Assembly (NCBI GenBank): GCA_003538135.1
Contig: DPOR01000005.1
Location: 68,056 to 132,055, forward strand
Direction: 5' to 3'
Length of the DNA stretch: 64,000 nucleotides
DNA from: Oscillospiraceae bacterium
Lineage (GTDB): Bacteria; Bacillota; Clostridia; Oscillospirales; Acutalibacteraceae
In this document: one piece after another, positions 50,107-57,854 of the stretch
How the letters are laid out: every line of letters begins with the position of its first letter
How positions within the stretch are numbered: the first letter of the stretch is position 1
Program-made: the position numbers and the translations under genes
Notes under the pieces: model-generated
Told to the model about the DNA's origin: nothing
What the model saw: only the letters and a program-made list of their open reading frames with translations
The model's database searches: none

Positions 50107-50820
50107 TTATTTCTTTGCTTTTGCGGCTTTCTTGGCTTTTCGCTCTTCCTTGCTGTCGAGCCAGCCGAACTTGTACATTGCAAACGCGCCGAGGAGCGAT
50201 GCTATAATGGTGACGAAGATAAGCGTTCCGACGCCCATGGTCGAGGCGAAGATGAGGGTTATGACGCCGACCATTATCGGGAATATCGAAATTCTCCAGT
50301 GCTTTGCGAAGTAGGTGGCGGCGAGCGCACCGAAGAGCGCGGGCAGCACCTGCTTGAAGGCGGGGGCGATGTTGGGGTTAGTCGTCAGCATCGGGAGCAC
50401 CGGACGGAAGGCGAGCACGCCGACTGCGAGGATTATAGTAGTCGTGATAGCCGAGGACGCTATGGCGATAGTCGAAATGACCTCGCCCTCCTCGGAGTTT
50501 GCGCGCACGCCCGCGTTCTCCATAGCGTTGAGTCCGCAGGGCAGCTTGAGGTTTGTTATGTTGCCGGTGACGAAGCTCAAATATGTTCCGCCCGCGCCGA
50601 GCATGGGCGCGTAGGTGATCACCTCGGCTATGCCGGAGAGCCAGTATACCGGGATAACGACCTTCATTGCGTTGAAGAGATTCGAAGCCTCGGGCCACGC
50701 GTTGTAGTGTGCGCTTATCGCTATCGGCACAAACATGAGGGCGGCAATCGCGGTTATCGAAGAAATTCTGCCCCAGACATGAACTTTTTCGCTGTAGGGC
50801 TTTGCGTTCTTTTTACTCAT
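50107..50820 (-). CDS. membrane partner of DUF5058-family protein
   Basis: A 237-residue integral membrane protein with about six helices and a Lys-rich cytoplasmic tail (KEERKAKKAAKAKK). The stretch LSGIAEVITYAPMLGAGGTYLSFVTGNITNLKLPC and NSEEGEVISTIAIASSA looks like a transporter core. It follows the DUF5058-like gene by 17 bases with AAGGAGG before its ATG. Such two-subunit pairs are found widely in Clostridia; I infer a small-solute transporter, substrate unknown. The ten extra in-frame residues upstream lack a ribosome site. Confidence 0.75.
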   Translation of the reverse strand: MSKKNAKPYSEKVHVWGRISSITAIAALMFVPIAISAHYNAWPEASNLFNAMKVVIPVYWLSGIAEVITYAPMLGAGGTYLSFVTGNITNLKLPCGLNAMENAGVRANSEEGEVISTIAIASSAITTTIILAVGVLAFRPVLPMLTTNPNIAPAFKQVLPALFGALAATYFAKHWRISIFPIMVGVITLIFASTMGVGTLIFVTIIASLLGAFAMYKFGWLDSKEERKAKKAAKAKK

Positions 50821-50837
50821 TTGCGTTTCCCTCCTTA

Positions 50838-51632
50838 TCAGCCTCTCCACTCAAGATAAGCAAGTCCCTCGGGGCAGACCTTTGCTATGACAATAGCAAT
50901 GCCCATCGCGGCGAACATACTTATCGGAAGAGCGAAGGTTTCGAGCCACTTTATCTTGAATTTTCTGCAAAGGAAAGTGAGCAGGGTCATGAAAATCATC
51001 GACGCGGCGAGCACGCACACGGACATAAAGCCCGCGCCGTCGCCGAACTCGTGGCCGTAGAGCGGATTGTTGCCCGCCTTGCCCGCACCCGCAATGGAGC
51101 GCGCTACGAACGCGGCGATAATGCCGATGAACGCGGCGGCGGAAAGAGTGTCGGCAAGCTTCGAGTTCTTGTCGGCGACCTTGCCCATGGTCTTCTGCAC
51201 CTTCTTCATAACGAAGATGATGAGAATGAGCGGCAGGATGCAGCCGATAGTCATGACAAAGGCTATCGTCGCAAAAATCTTGGGGTCGGTGACGGGGCTC
51301 GAAAGAGTCAGACCGAAGGTATCGAGCGCTGCCTCCGCGGCGACGCTCTCATAGGCGAGGTTGCCTATGACCGAGAGCCTTATCCACGGCAGGACTATGC
51401 CTAAGGAGTTTGCGAGCACGATGACAGTAGCGAGAATAGAGATGGCGGGAGCGATGGTAAACACCGCGCTCGACATGACCGTATTCTTCAGCTTTTCCGT
51501 TGATATTCCGAGTTTTTTGCCTTGTTTCCATGCCTTGATAAGGAAGAACAGCGACTGCGCTATGACAAAGACGACGATGAAAAGACCGATTCCTATCATA
51601 AAGCCGTTTTCCTTGAAGTTTTCAGGGACCAC
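50838..51632 (-). CDS. DUF5058-family membrane protein
   Basis: A 264-residue protein with about six to seven membrane helices. The N-terminus MVPENFKENGFMIGIGLFIVVFVIAQSLFFLIKAWK and the segment VFTIAPAISILATVIVLANSLGIVLPWIRLSVIGN, with conserved Pro and Arg inside helices, match DUF5058. It starts with GTG at 51632, 8 bases after AGGAGG. It is the first gene of a two-gene operon with the preceding entry; together they are likely to form one transporter. Substrate unknown. Confidence 0.8.
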   Translation of the reverse strand: MVPENFKENGFMIGIGLFIVVFVIAQSLFFLIKAWKQGKKLGISTEKLKNTVMSSAVFTIAPAISILATVIVLANSLGIVLPWIRLSVIGNLAYESVAAEAALDTFGLTLSSPVTDPKIFATIAFVMTIGCILPLILIIFVMKKVQKTMGKVADKNSKLADTLSAAAFIGIIAAFVARSIAGAGKAGNNPLYGHEFGDGAGFMSVCVLAASMIFMTLLTFLCRKFKIKWLETFALPISMFAAMGIAIVIAKVCPEGLAYLEWRG

Positions 51633-51849
51633 AAAAACACCTCCTATAAGTTTTCAGCGTATTAACTCACTAAGAATGATATCATATCGGAACGCTGTTC
51701 GTCAAGAAAAGACCGCATATATTGCAAAAATTTATGCAAAACAGCCATTAGGCGCAAAAATCACTGTCCGATAAATTACCTTTATCTTGTCTCCGCGCCG
51801 TGTTATTATATGTATGTAAAACAGTCGGACCGTCTCGGGAGGTGTTTTG

Positions 51850-53043
51850 ATGAAGTACAAAAAGGACGACGGCAAAAAAGATAATTGGCTCGATGATATT
51901 CTTTGGGGTGTCCCGTTAGGAGACAGCTTTGCCATAAATCTTAAAAGCGGCGAGGTTATTCCGCGCTATCGCATAGGCGACGGGTTCATTCCGGGCGAGA
52001 ACGGCGACGATGATTGGGAGAAGGACGAATTTGCCTTTAACGCCGATGATGATTGGGATAAGGAGGATTGGGAAAAAGACGAATTTGCCTTTGATGACGA
52101 CGATGATGACGATGATGAATACGAATTCGAGCTGTCGTTTGATTTCGGAATCCGCGACGCGTCCGAGTTCAGCCGCCGCGACGCGGACACGACAGAGGAG
52201 CAGTATTACGACCCCGACCGCCGGGTCTACTGCGTGGGCAGGGCGATACGCGACAATTTCAAGGAGATAGCCGACAGCTTTTCCGTAGAGGAGATGTTCT
52301 CGCTCGTCCAATGCATAAACATCATCTTTTCGAGCAACCAAAAGCTCGCTGTCGACGCGGTGGCGTGGGCTGTTGAAAATTTTCCGAAGTCGCTCGAGGG
52401 CGCGACCTGCGAGGGCTATCGCTGCGGTCTGCCCACCGATCAGTTTTTGTCCGCCTTTACCTATACCGAGCACGGCGAGGACCGCAGCTTCGTCTACGAC
52501 TATTTGGAGACTCACCCGGAGTTTACAAAAGCGGTATTAAACCGTCAGCCGTTTTCGCTTCCGGGCTGGCCGACAAGGAACTATCTGCCGTATCTCGCCG
52601 AAAAAGGCGATGTCGAAAAATTCATCGAGGTATATAAGCTGCATATTGAAAACCCCCGTCTCGACCCCGTGGAATGCAGCAAGTTCAAGCTTATCGACGA
52701 CCTTATTTTCCGCATGAAAGACTGCTGCGACCACATCGACCACAGGATATATTCTTTCCTCAGGTCGGAGACGGAGTCCATGCCTGAGAAGCTCAAGGCG
52801 GACTATCTGCTCGGGCAGTTCGACTATGAGCGCTGCGGCAAGCCGCTGTTTGACAAGCCGCCCGGGCCCGGCAAGGAGAGCGTTTTCGCCCAAATAGAGC
52901 AGGCGCGAAGGCGCATAAAGGAAATCGAAGAAGAGAGAAGCGGACTTTACCTCCGGATAAACGAGCTGGAAGAGGAGCGCGACCGCCAAGAGGAGCTGCT
53001 GAAAGAAATCGAGCGGCAGTATGCCGGCGAAGACGACATATGA
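51850..53043 (+). CDS. acidic-repeat protein with C-terminal coiled coil, unknown function
   Basis: A 397-residue soluble protein. Residues about 50-95 are a very acidic low-complexity run, with WEKDEFAF occurring twice and a stretch of eight Asp. A middle domain (about 110-330) has VYCVGRAIRDNFKEIADSF and PGWPTRNYLPYLAEKGDVEKFIEVY, and the last 60 residues are a strong coiled coil (ARRRIKEIEEERSGLYLRINELEEERDRQEEL in two parts). GGGAGG is 7 bases before the ATG. No known family; the acidic run may bind metal or basic partners. It is monocistronic, with a hairpin after it. Confidence 0.75.
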   Translation: MKYKKDDGKKDNWLDDILWGVPLGDSFAINLKSGEVIPRYRIGDGFIPGENGDDDWEKDEFAFNADDDWDKEDWEKDEFAFDDDDDDDDEYEFELSFDFGIRDASEFSRRDADTTEEQYYDPDRRVYCVGRAIRDNFKEIADSFSVEEMFSLVQCINIIFSSNQKLAVDAVAWAVENFPKSLEGATCEGYRCGLPTDQFLSAFTYTEHGEDRSFVYDYLETHPEFTKAVLNRQPFSLPGWPTRNYLPYLAEKGDVEKFIEVYKLHIENPRLDPVECSKFKLIDDLIFRMKDCCDHIDHRIYSFLRSETESMPEKLKADYLLGQFDYERCGKPLFDKPPGPGKESVFAQIEQARRRIKEIEEERSGLYLRINELEEERDRQEELLKEIERQYAGEDDI

Positions 53044-53048
53044 AATTT

Positions 53049-53080
53049 GACCCCGCACCGAGATCTACAGGTGCGGGGTC
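53049..53080 (+). terminator. hairpin after acidic-repeat gene
   Basis: GACCCCGCAC (53049-53058) and GTGCGGGGTC (53071-53080) are perfect arms, followed by only moderately T-rich sequence. 53081-53218 holds no gene; it is the spoVT upstream region, in which I could not assign a promoter. Confidence 0.65.
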
Positions 53081-53218
53081 GAGTTATATTGTAAATAAAA
53101 AATGTCGTAAACAGTCGATTCCGGTCTCTCTCATTTTGCTTAACTTTTCATTTATCCGCATAATCTCCCTCAAGCGGCAAACAATAGACTTACACAGAAA
53201 AGCAAGGGAGTTAATATA

Positions 53219-53758
53219 ATGAAAGCAACAGGCATAGTCAGACGAATCGACGACCTCGGCAGGGTCGTTATCCCAAAGGAGATCCGCCGCACGATGCGTA
53301 TCCGCGAGGGTGACCCGCTCGAAATATACACGGATGCGGACGGCGAGGTTATTTTTAAAAAGTATTCGCAGGTGGGCGAGCTGTCGTCTTTAACGGCGCA
53401 GTATGCCGAGGTTTTGCATAAGAGCACGGGGCTGCCCGTGGTGATAACCGACCGCGACAGGGTCATCTCCTGCGCGGGAGTGCCGAAAAAGGAGACAGTC
53501 GAGCGCAGGATAACGCAGGCGCTCGAAAACGTTATGGAGAGCCGCACCCCGTTTATTTTCGCGCGGGACGGCGAACCCTTTCGCCCGATAGAGGGCGTCG
53601 AGCGCGACGCGGCGGCGGCGTTTCCGATAATCGGCGCGGGAGATGTGTCGGGCGCGGTGGTTCTGCTCGCCGCGGACGGCGCAACGGTGCCGTCGCAGAC
53701 GGAGATAAAGCTCGTTCAGGTCGCCGCATCGTTTCTCGGCAAGCAGATGGAGGAATAG
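53219..53758 (+). CDS. spoVT: stage V sporulation protein T
   Basis: A 179-residue transcription regulator of late forespore genes. The N-terminal AbrB swapped-hairpin DNA-binding domain is MKATGIVRRIDDLGRVVIPKEIRRTMRIREGDPLEI (given here in two blocks: residues 1-20 and 21-36), followed by a GAF domain from about residue 60 (HKSTGLPVVITDRDRVI, and SGAVVLLA). Length and order match SpoVT. In Bacillus it is made in the forespore under SigG; I could not confirm a SigG promoter. It indicates a spore-forming organism. AGGGAG precedes the ATG. Confidence 0.95.
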   Translation: MKATGIVRRIDDLGRVVIPKEIRRTMRIREGDPLEIYTDADGEVIFKKYSQVGELSSLTAQYAEVLHKSTGLPVVITDRDRVISCAGVPKKETVERRITQALENVMESRTPFIFARDGEPFRPIEGVERDAAAAFPIIGAGDVSGAVVLLAADGATVPSQTEIKLVQVAASFLGKQMEE

Positions 53759-53768
53759 CCTTTTTCCC

Positions 53769-53797
53769 TTGACAAATGCCGCCCCGCGCTATAAAAT
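53769..53797 (+). promoter_or_regulatory. promoter of glycine riboswitch transcript
   Basis: TTGACA (53769-53774), 17 bases, TAAAAT (53792-53797). Confidence 0.75.
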
Positions 53798-53814
53798 AAT
53801 CGCATATCCGAATG

Positions 53815-53994
53815 ACGGGTTTGGGAGAGAGCCGGTTTTCCGGCCACCGAAGGGGCGAAACTCTCAGGTAAAAGAACCGAGCCGGGACGGAGCTCTGGAA
53901 AGGCATTTGCACCGACGAAGCAATCCGCGAAGCGGAGAATCTTTCAGGTAAAAAGACAGAGTACACCATTGTTTCTTATGGTGTACTCTTTTTT
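53815..53994 (+). ncRNA. tandem glycine riboswitch with terminator
   Basis: Aptamer 1 spans about 53815-53903 (GGGAGAGAGCCGG ... CCACCGAAGGGGCGAAA, CTCTCAGGTAAAAGAACCGA, GGAGCTCTGGAAAGG). Aptamer 2 spans about 53904-53957 (GCACCGACGAAGCAA, AATCTTTCAGGTAAAAAGACAG). These conserved cores define the glycine riboswitch. A terminator follows: AGAGTACACCAT (53958-53969) and ATGGTGTACTCT (53978-53989), then a T-run. Its 5' arm overlaps the end of aptamer 2, so glycine binding should prevent termination and turn the downstream gene on. Confidence 0.93.
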
Positions 53995-54009
53995 GTTTCG
54001 GAGGGGTCT

Positions 54010-54693
54010 ATGGATATTCTTATTTTCGTTTTCGAAATCATCGGCACCGTCGCATTCTCCGTCTCGGGCGCTATGACGGGGCTGAAAAAGAACATGGATA
54101 TTTTCGGCGTTATGATACTGGGCGTCATAACGGCCATCGGCGGCGGGGTCATACGCGACCTCGTCCTCGGCATAACGCCGCCCGGCACCTTCGGCAGACC
54201 CGTCTACGCGATAGTCGCAACGGTCACCGCGATAATAACATTTCTGCCCGCCGTGCACCGCCTTATCACGAGAAATCAGCATATCCGCGACTTCGTTCTG
54301 CTCGTTCTCGACTCGTTGGGGCTCGGCGTGTTTACGGTAGTCGGCATACAGACAGCCTACAGAGCCTCGAGCGAAAACAGCATCTTTCTTATATTATTTG
54401 TCGGAGTCATAACCGGTGTCGGCGGCGGAGTCCTGCGCGATGTGCTCGCGGGGGAGAAGCCGTACATATTCGTAAGGCATGTCTATGCCTGCGCCTCTAT
54501 CGCCGGCGCCGTCGCCTGCATTATAATCTGGCGCTTCAACAGCACCGCCGCGGTTATTTCGGGCGCCGCGATAATATTTGTCATCCGTATGCTCGCCGCC
54601 CATTTCAGATGGAGTCTGCCAAAGGCGAACGGTCTCGCCCCGTCGGACGAAAAAGAGGCGGCCGAAAACGACGAGAACACGCAGGAAGTATAA
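54010..54693 (+). CDS. TRIC/UPF0126-family membrane channel (glycine-responsive)
   Basis: A 227-residue protein with about seven helices in two inverted repeats, each with the Gly-rich kink and charged end: AIGGGVIRDLVLG and GVGGGVLRDVLAGEKPYIF. These are hallmarks of UPF0126 (prokaryotic TRIC-like) proteins. A charged tail (SDEKEAAENDENTQEV) ends it. It lies directly behind the glycine riboswitch, with GGAGGGG before the ATG, so it is expressed at high glycine. That suits export or transport of glycine or balancing ions (inference); bacterial members have been linked to glycine transport. Confidence 0.88.
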   Translation: MDILIFVFEIIGTVAFSVSGAMTGLKKNMDIFGVMILGVITAIGGGVIRDLVLGITPPGTFGRPVYAIVATVTAIITFLPAVHRLITRNQHIRDFVLLVLDSLGLGVFTVVGIQTAYRASSENSIFLILFVGVITGVGGGVLRDVLAGEKPYIFVRHVYACASIAGAVACIIIWRFNSTAAVISGAAIIFVIRMLAAHFRWSLPKANGLAPSDEKEAAENDENTQEV

Positions 54694-54702
54694 CCCGATT
54701 TT

Positions 54703-54912
54703 TTAAATCGGCATGGGATCGTTTGAAAGCAGTATGACAATTATAACGGCTATTGCAAATGCCGCTATGCCGATAATAACGGCTGCTTTTTTGCCGAGCT
54801 TTTTCTTTGCAGCCCTGCATATCAGCGCGGCAAGCGCCACGGCGACGGCAGCCGCCGCAAGGGCAATTCCCAACGATTTCCACAGCCACGAAAGCTCGTA
54901 AATCTTATTCAT
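54703..54912 (-). CDS. small two-helix membrane protein
   Basis: A 69-residue protein with hydrophobic helices at about 13-33 and 43-62, separated by the basic turn RAAKKKLGKK, so probably a hairpin with a cytoplasmic loop. It is convergent with the TRIC gene, with only 9 bases between stops. GGACGACTC before the ATG gives a weak ribosome site. Function unknown. Confidence 0.55.
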   Translation of the reverse strand: MNKIYELSWLWKSLGIALAAAAVAVALAALICRAAKKKLGKKAAVIIGIAAFAIAVIIVILLSNDPMPI

Positions 54913-54939
54913 AGAGTCGTCCTTTCTGCTTTTAAAGCG

Positions 54940-55437
54940 TCATTTTAAAACCGTTTTCTTCAGTCTTTCCAGATCCTCTGCATCGGGATGCGACAGGGCG
55001 CGGTCAAAATTTTCGATAAGCATATCGAGGTTCGCCGGGGGATTCGGCTGAGCCTTCATGCTCATATATCGCTCTCTCACCGCCTGCGGCATCTTTCCCT
55101 GGCACATAAACTCTCCCGCAACGGTGTTGCTCCCGTCAAGGGCGCTCTCTGCGTTGGCGAGTATTTTTTTGAAATAGTCCTCGCTGCCGCCGAAGCCCGC
55201 CGTCCCGAAGAGGAAAACCTTTTTGTTTTTAAGCCTTTGCAAAAACTCGAGCGCGGTTTTATCCGCGTTTCCCCTGTCCGTCCAAAATCCGACATAGAGC
55301 ATTTCGGATTCGGGCACCTCCGGGGTTATCTCGCCGAAATAATCGCGGTTTTCTTTCGGCAGCGCCTCGTCTATTGCATCGGCAAGAAGCTTGGTGTTGC
55401 CCGTTGAGCTGCTGAACACAACAGAATAGCGTTCCAT
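54940..55437 (-). CDS. flavodoxin-like protein
   Basis: A 165-residue protein. The N-terminus VVFSSSTGNTKLLADAI is the FMN phosphate-binding loop of flavodoxins, followed by YVGFWTDRGNADKTALEFLQRLKNKKVFLFGTAGFGGSEDYFKKI. The last part carries FMCQGKMPQAVRERY. It probably carries electrons or donates to an oxidoreductase. Its pattern resembles the BilS-type flavodoxin-like proteins of gut Clostridia, but the partner reductase is not in the window, so I do not assign that name. AGGAG precedes the ATG. Confidence 0.82.
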   Translation of the reverse strand: MERYSVVFSSSTGNTKLLADAIDEALPKENRDYFGEITPEVPESEMLYVGFWTDRGNADKTALEFLQRLKNKKVFLFGTAGFGGSEDYFKKILANAESALDGSNTVAGEFMCQGKMPQAVRERYMSMKAQPNPPANLDMLIENFDRALSHPDAEDLERLKKTVLK

Positions 55438-55462
55438 GCTGTCGCTCCTTTGTTTGTATATT

Positions 55463-55632
55463 TTACGCTTCGCTCCCGCACCGACGTGCGGGAGTATTTT
55501 TTAAGATATCATATATAAGCTTCCCCGTCTCGTCTATAACATCCTCCGCCCGGGGAAAAACTCCGGTCGCGTTTATATAGCCGTGACCCATGCCGTTACA
55601 GACGACAAAATTTGCCTTCTGTTCCGGACGTG
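55463..55632 (-). pseudogene. decayed 3' end of an alpha/beta-hydrolase gene
   Basis: In one minus-strand frame the region directly downstream of the histidine-kinase stop reads ANFVVCNGMGHGYINATG, VFPRAEDVIDETGKLIYDIL, then a short tail and TAA at 55463-55465. GMGHGYINATG followed by an acidic helix resembles the catalytic-His end of esterase-type alpha/beta hydrolases. There is no start codon or upstream body in this frame, so it is a remnant. A strong hairpin (55473-55494) lies in its last codons. Confidence 0.45.
55473..55502 (+). terminator. plus-oriented terminator-like hairpin
   Basis: CTCCCGCAC (55473-55481) and GTGCGGGAG (55486-55494), then TATTTTTT on the plus strand. No plus-strand gene ends here. 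It might protect the region from antisense read-through, or be left from the decayed gene. Confidence 0.55.
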
Positions 55633-56964
55633 TTACGCTTTTGCCGCAAAGGCACAGGTAAAAATACCGCCGCTCTGCTTTGCGGCCACGTGCCCGCCGT
55701 ACTTTTCGGCGGTCTCCTCGAGAATCTTCAGCCCGTAGCCGTGCTCGCCTGTGCGCTTCTTTTTCTTCTCCTCATAATCGGGAGCGACTGCGTTTTCGCT
55801 GCTTATATAGAGCATTCCGTCGTTTTCGTCGACAAAGCTCTTTATCTTTATATATCTGTTGTCCTCGAGCGCCTCCGCCGCGTTTATCGCGTTGTCAAAA
55901 ATATTGACATACGCCTTGCAAACGTCGACCTCCTCCATGCCCACGGATTTCGGCACATCGAGATTAAAGTCGTATGCAATGCCGTTTTCGCGGCACTCCT
56001 TGGCCTTGTTCGAGGCTATGGCATTGACGAGCGTGTTGGGGCAGAACTTCTCTATTTTTATATCCTCGACCTGAGTTTTGAGCTGGTCGAGCATTCGCTC
56101 CGCCGATTCGCGGTCAACCTCGGTTCCGCTGTGTACGACCTCATACGCCGTCTCGATTATGTTGGCGAGGTCATGGCGTATTTTTCGCACCTCGCCGCTG
56201 CTGTTTTCGAGGTTTCTGTAATATTCGAGATTGAGAGCGTTCTGGTAGTCCTTTATTCTCAGCTCCTCGCGCAGCTTCTCGTTCTGCGCCGAGCGCGACA
56301 TGATATAGAACAAAACGGCGTCTGAGATTATGCAGAGCACCGCCGCGATGCAGAGCATTATCATCGGCGCGCGGGTCGGGTCCTCAAGAAACGGCAGGCC
56401 GGTGTTCTTGTTCCTGAACCAGCCGTAGTAAGAAATTATCATCATCGCCGCCGCCATAACTATGACCTGGCTCAGAGGGAAGAAGATAAACGTCGCCATC
56501 TGCCCGCTTGGCAGGAGCATATTTTTTTGCCGCTTCATTCTCATATAGGTAAAGCCGGCAAAAAGCAGTATCAAAAGCACGGTATTGGGCAGAGAGACAA
56601 GATATGTCATAATGTCGTCATAGGGGTTCAGTCCGCAGGCGATACCGCCGCTGACGAGAAGCGCCGACACGAGATATGTAAACGACATAAGCACCACGGA
56701 AACAAAAAGCCTCGTTCTGAGCTTATCCTTGAAATAGACCACAGCCGAGAAAAAATAATATGCAAACGCCGGTATTTTAAAAAATACCGACGGCACATCA
56801 TAAAAATATCGCTGGGAGAGCGCTATTGCGGCAAAGGGAATGAGTGTCAGAAAAAACACCGCATAGCGATTAAAGCGCGGCGTGAGGTTCATGCAGAGGA
56901 ACAGCACCACGAGCGCTATCGAGAAAAAGTTAAAAACATACCAAAAGACATCAAAAAAGGTCAT
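55633..56964 (-). CDS. GHKL sensor histidine kinase (AgrC-like)
   Basis: A 443-residue membrane kinase with about six helices in the first 220 residues. The dimerisation/phosphoacceptor segment VRKIRHDLANII (His in about the middle) and a GHKL ATPase domain (N-box NIFDNAINAAEAL, G-box GEHGYGLKILEETAEKYGG) follow. This is the AgrC/natural-killer type usually paired with LytTR regulators. Its ATG overlaps the stop of its cognate regulator by 4 bases. No AgrB or pro-peptide gene was found near it, so the signal is unknown. Confidence 0.9.
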   Translation of the reverse strand: MTFFDVFWYVFNFFSIALVVLFLCMNLTPRFNRYAVFFLTLIPFAAIALSQRYFYDVPSVFFKIPAFAYYFFSAVVYFKDKLRTRLFVSVVLMSFTYLVSALLVSGGIACGLNPYDDIMTYLVSLPNTVLLILLFAGFTYMRMKRQKNMLLPSGQMATFIFFPLSQVIVMAAAMMIISYYGWFRNKNTGLPFLEDPTRAPMIMLCIAAVLCIISDAVLFYIMSRSAQNEKLREELRIKDYQNALNLEYYRNLENSSGEVRKIRHDLANIIETAYEVVHSGTEVDRESAERMLDQLKTQVEDIKIEKFCPNTLVNAIASNKAKECRENGIAYDFNLDVPKSVGMEEVDVCKAYVNIFDNAINAAEALEDNRYIKIKSFVDENDGMLYISSENAVAPDYEEKKKKRTGEHGYGLKILEETAEKYGGHVAAKQSGGIFTCAFAAKA

Positions 56965-57677
56965 TTTACCGAAGCTCCCTTGAAAAGCACATACTTGTCC
57001 GCCGACTCGGTTTTCTTCGAGCGGCTTATCGGAACGGTTTCTCCGTTCATCAAGACAAAATAAGTCGCCGTATATTTGGCAATATATCTTAAATTCACAA
57101 GATAGCTCTTATGGCAGCGGACAAAATTCGATTTAAGCTGCTCTTCCGCATCGTCCAGCTTGCCGTAGGTTGTGATCTTGTCCCCGTCCACCATATGTAT
57201 CTCAACGGAATTCCGCTCGCTCGAGACGTAAAGTATTCTGTCGCTGTCTACTTTACCGGACACGCCGTGGCGGGAATATTCCAAATATTTTTTATTCGAT
57301 TTGCGGCCGCCGCTGCGCTCGCGCTCGATATATCCGAGCAGAAGCGTCGGGTCTACGGGCTTATAGATATAGCCGCAGTCGTCGACCTTGACAAACGCCT
57401 TGGAGACGAGATCCTGATTTCCCGAGACAAACACTATTTTGATTCCCGGGCATGCCGCGCCTATGAAGCCGGCGATATCCACGCCGCTCTCGTCCTTGAC
57501 GGCGATATCGACAAAGGCGAGGTCAAAGCTTTTGTCGGAGTTCTCCTGCGCAAGCCTTTCGGACAGCTCGGCGGAGCTGTGTACGCCGACAAGCTCTATA
57601 TCCGGATATGCGCCTTCGATTATTTCCGATAGCTGTCTGACCATTGAGGGCTCATCGTCGCATATGAGAATACGCAT
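56961..57677 (-). CDS. LytTR-family response regulator
   Basis: A 238-residue regulator. The receiver domain has ILICDDEP acidic pair, phosphoacceptor Asp57 (LAFVDIAV), Thr/Ser replaced at VFVSGN, and Lys106 (YIYKPVDP). The LytTR DNA-binding domain runs from about 132, with DRILYVSSERNSVEIHM and FVRCHKSYLVNLRYI. AGGCAGGA precedes the ATG at 57677. The very long in-frame reading upstream is antisense to the ABC transporter and rejected. It is first in a two-gene operon with the sensor kinase. Confidence 0.92.
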   Translation of the reverse strand: MRILICDDEPSMVRQLSEIIEGAYPDIELVGVHSSAELSERLAQENSDKSFDLAFVDIAVKDESGVDIAGFIGAACPGIKIVFVSGNQDLVSKAFVKVDDCGYIYKPVDPTLLLGYIERERSGGRKSNKKYLEYSRHGVSGKVDSDRILYVSSERNSVEIHMVDGDKITTYGKLDDAEEQLKSNFVRCHKSYLVNLRYIAKYTATYFVLMNGETVPISRSKKTESADKYVLFKGASVK

Positions 57678-57854
57678 AAAAAGTCCTGCCTTTCTTTGAG
57701 ACTTAATCTTAATCAGATATATCTCAGTATACCTAAAATACGGACTTTTTGCAAGAAAAAAACCGCAAAATAAAAAATCACGTTCTGCTCTTTTCAAAGA
57801 GAAATAATTGTTGTATAATTTTGATATATAAGAGTATTGATGAGGGGTGTTCGT

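Noticed and set aside
55633..57677. An Agr-type peptide quorum-sensing system
   Set aside because: The sensor and regulator fit the type, but no AgrB-like protease or pro-peptide gene was found within several kilobases.
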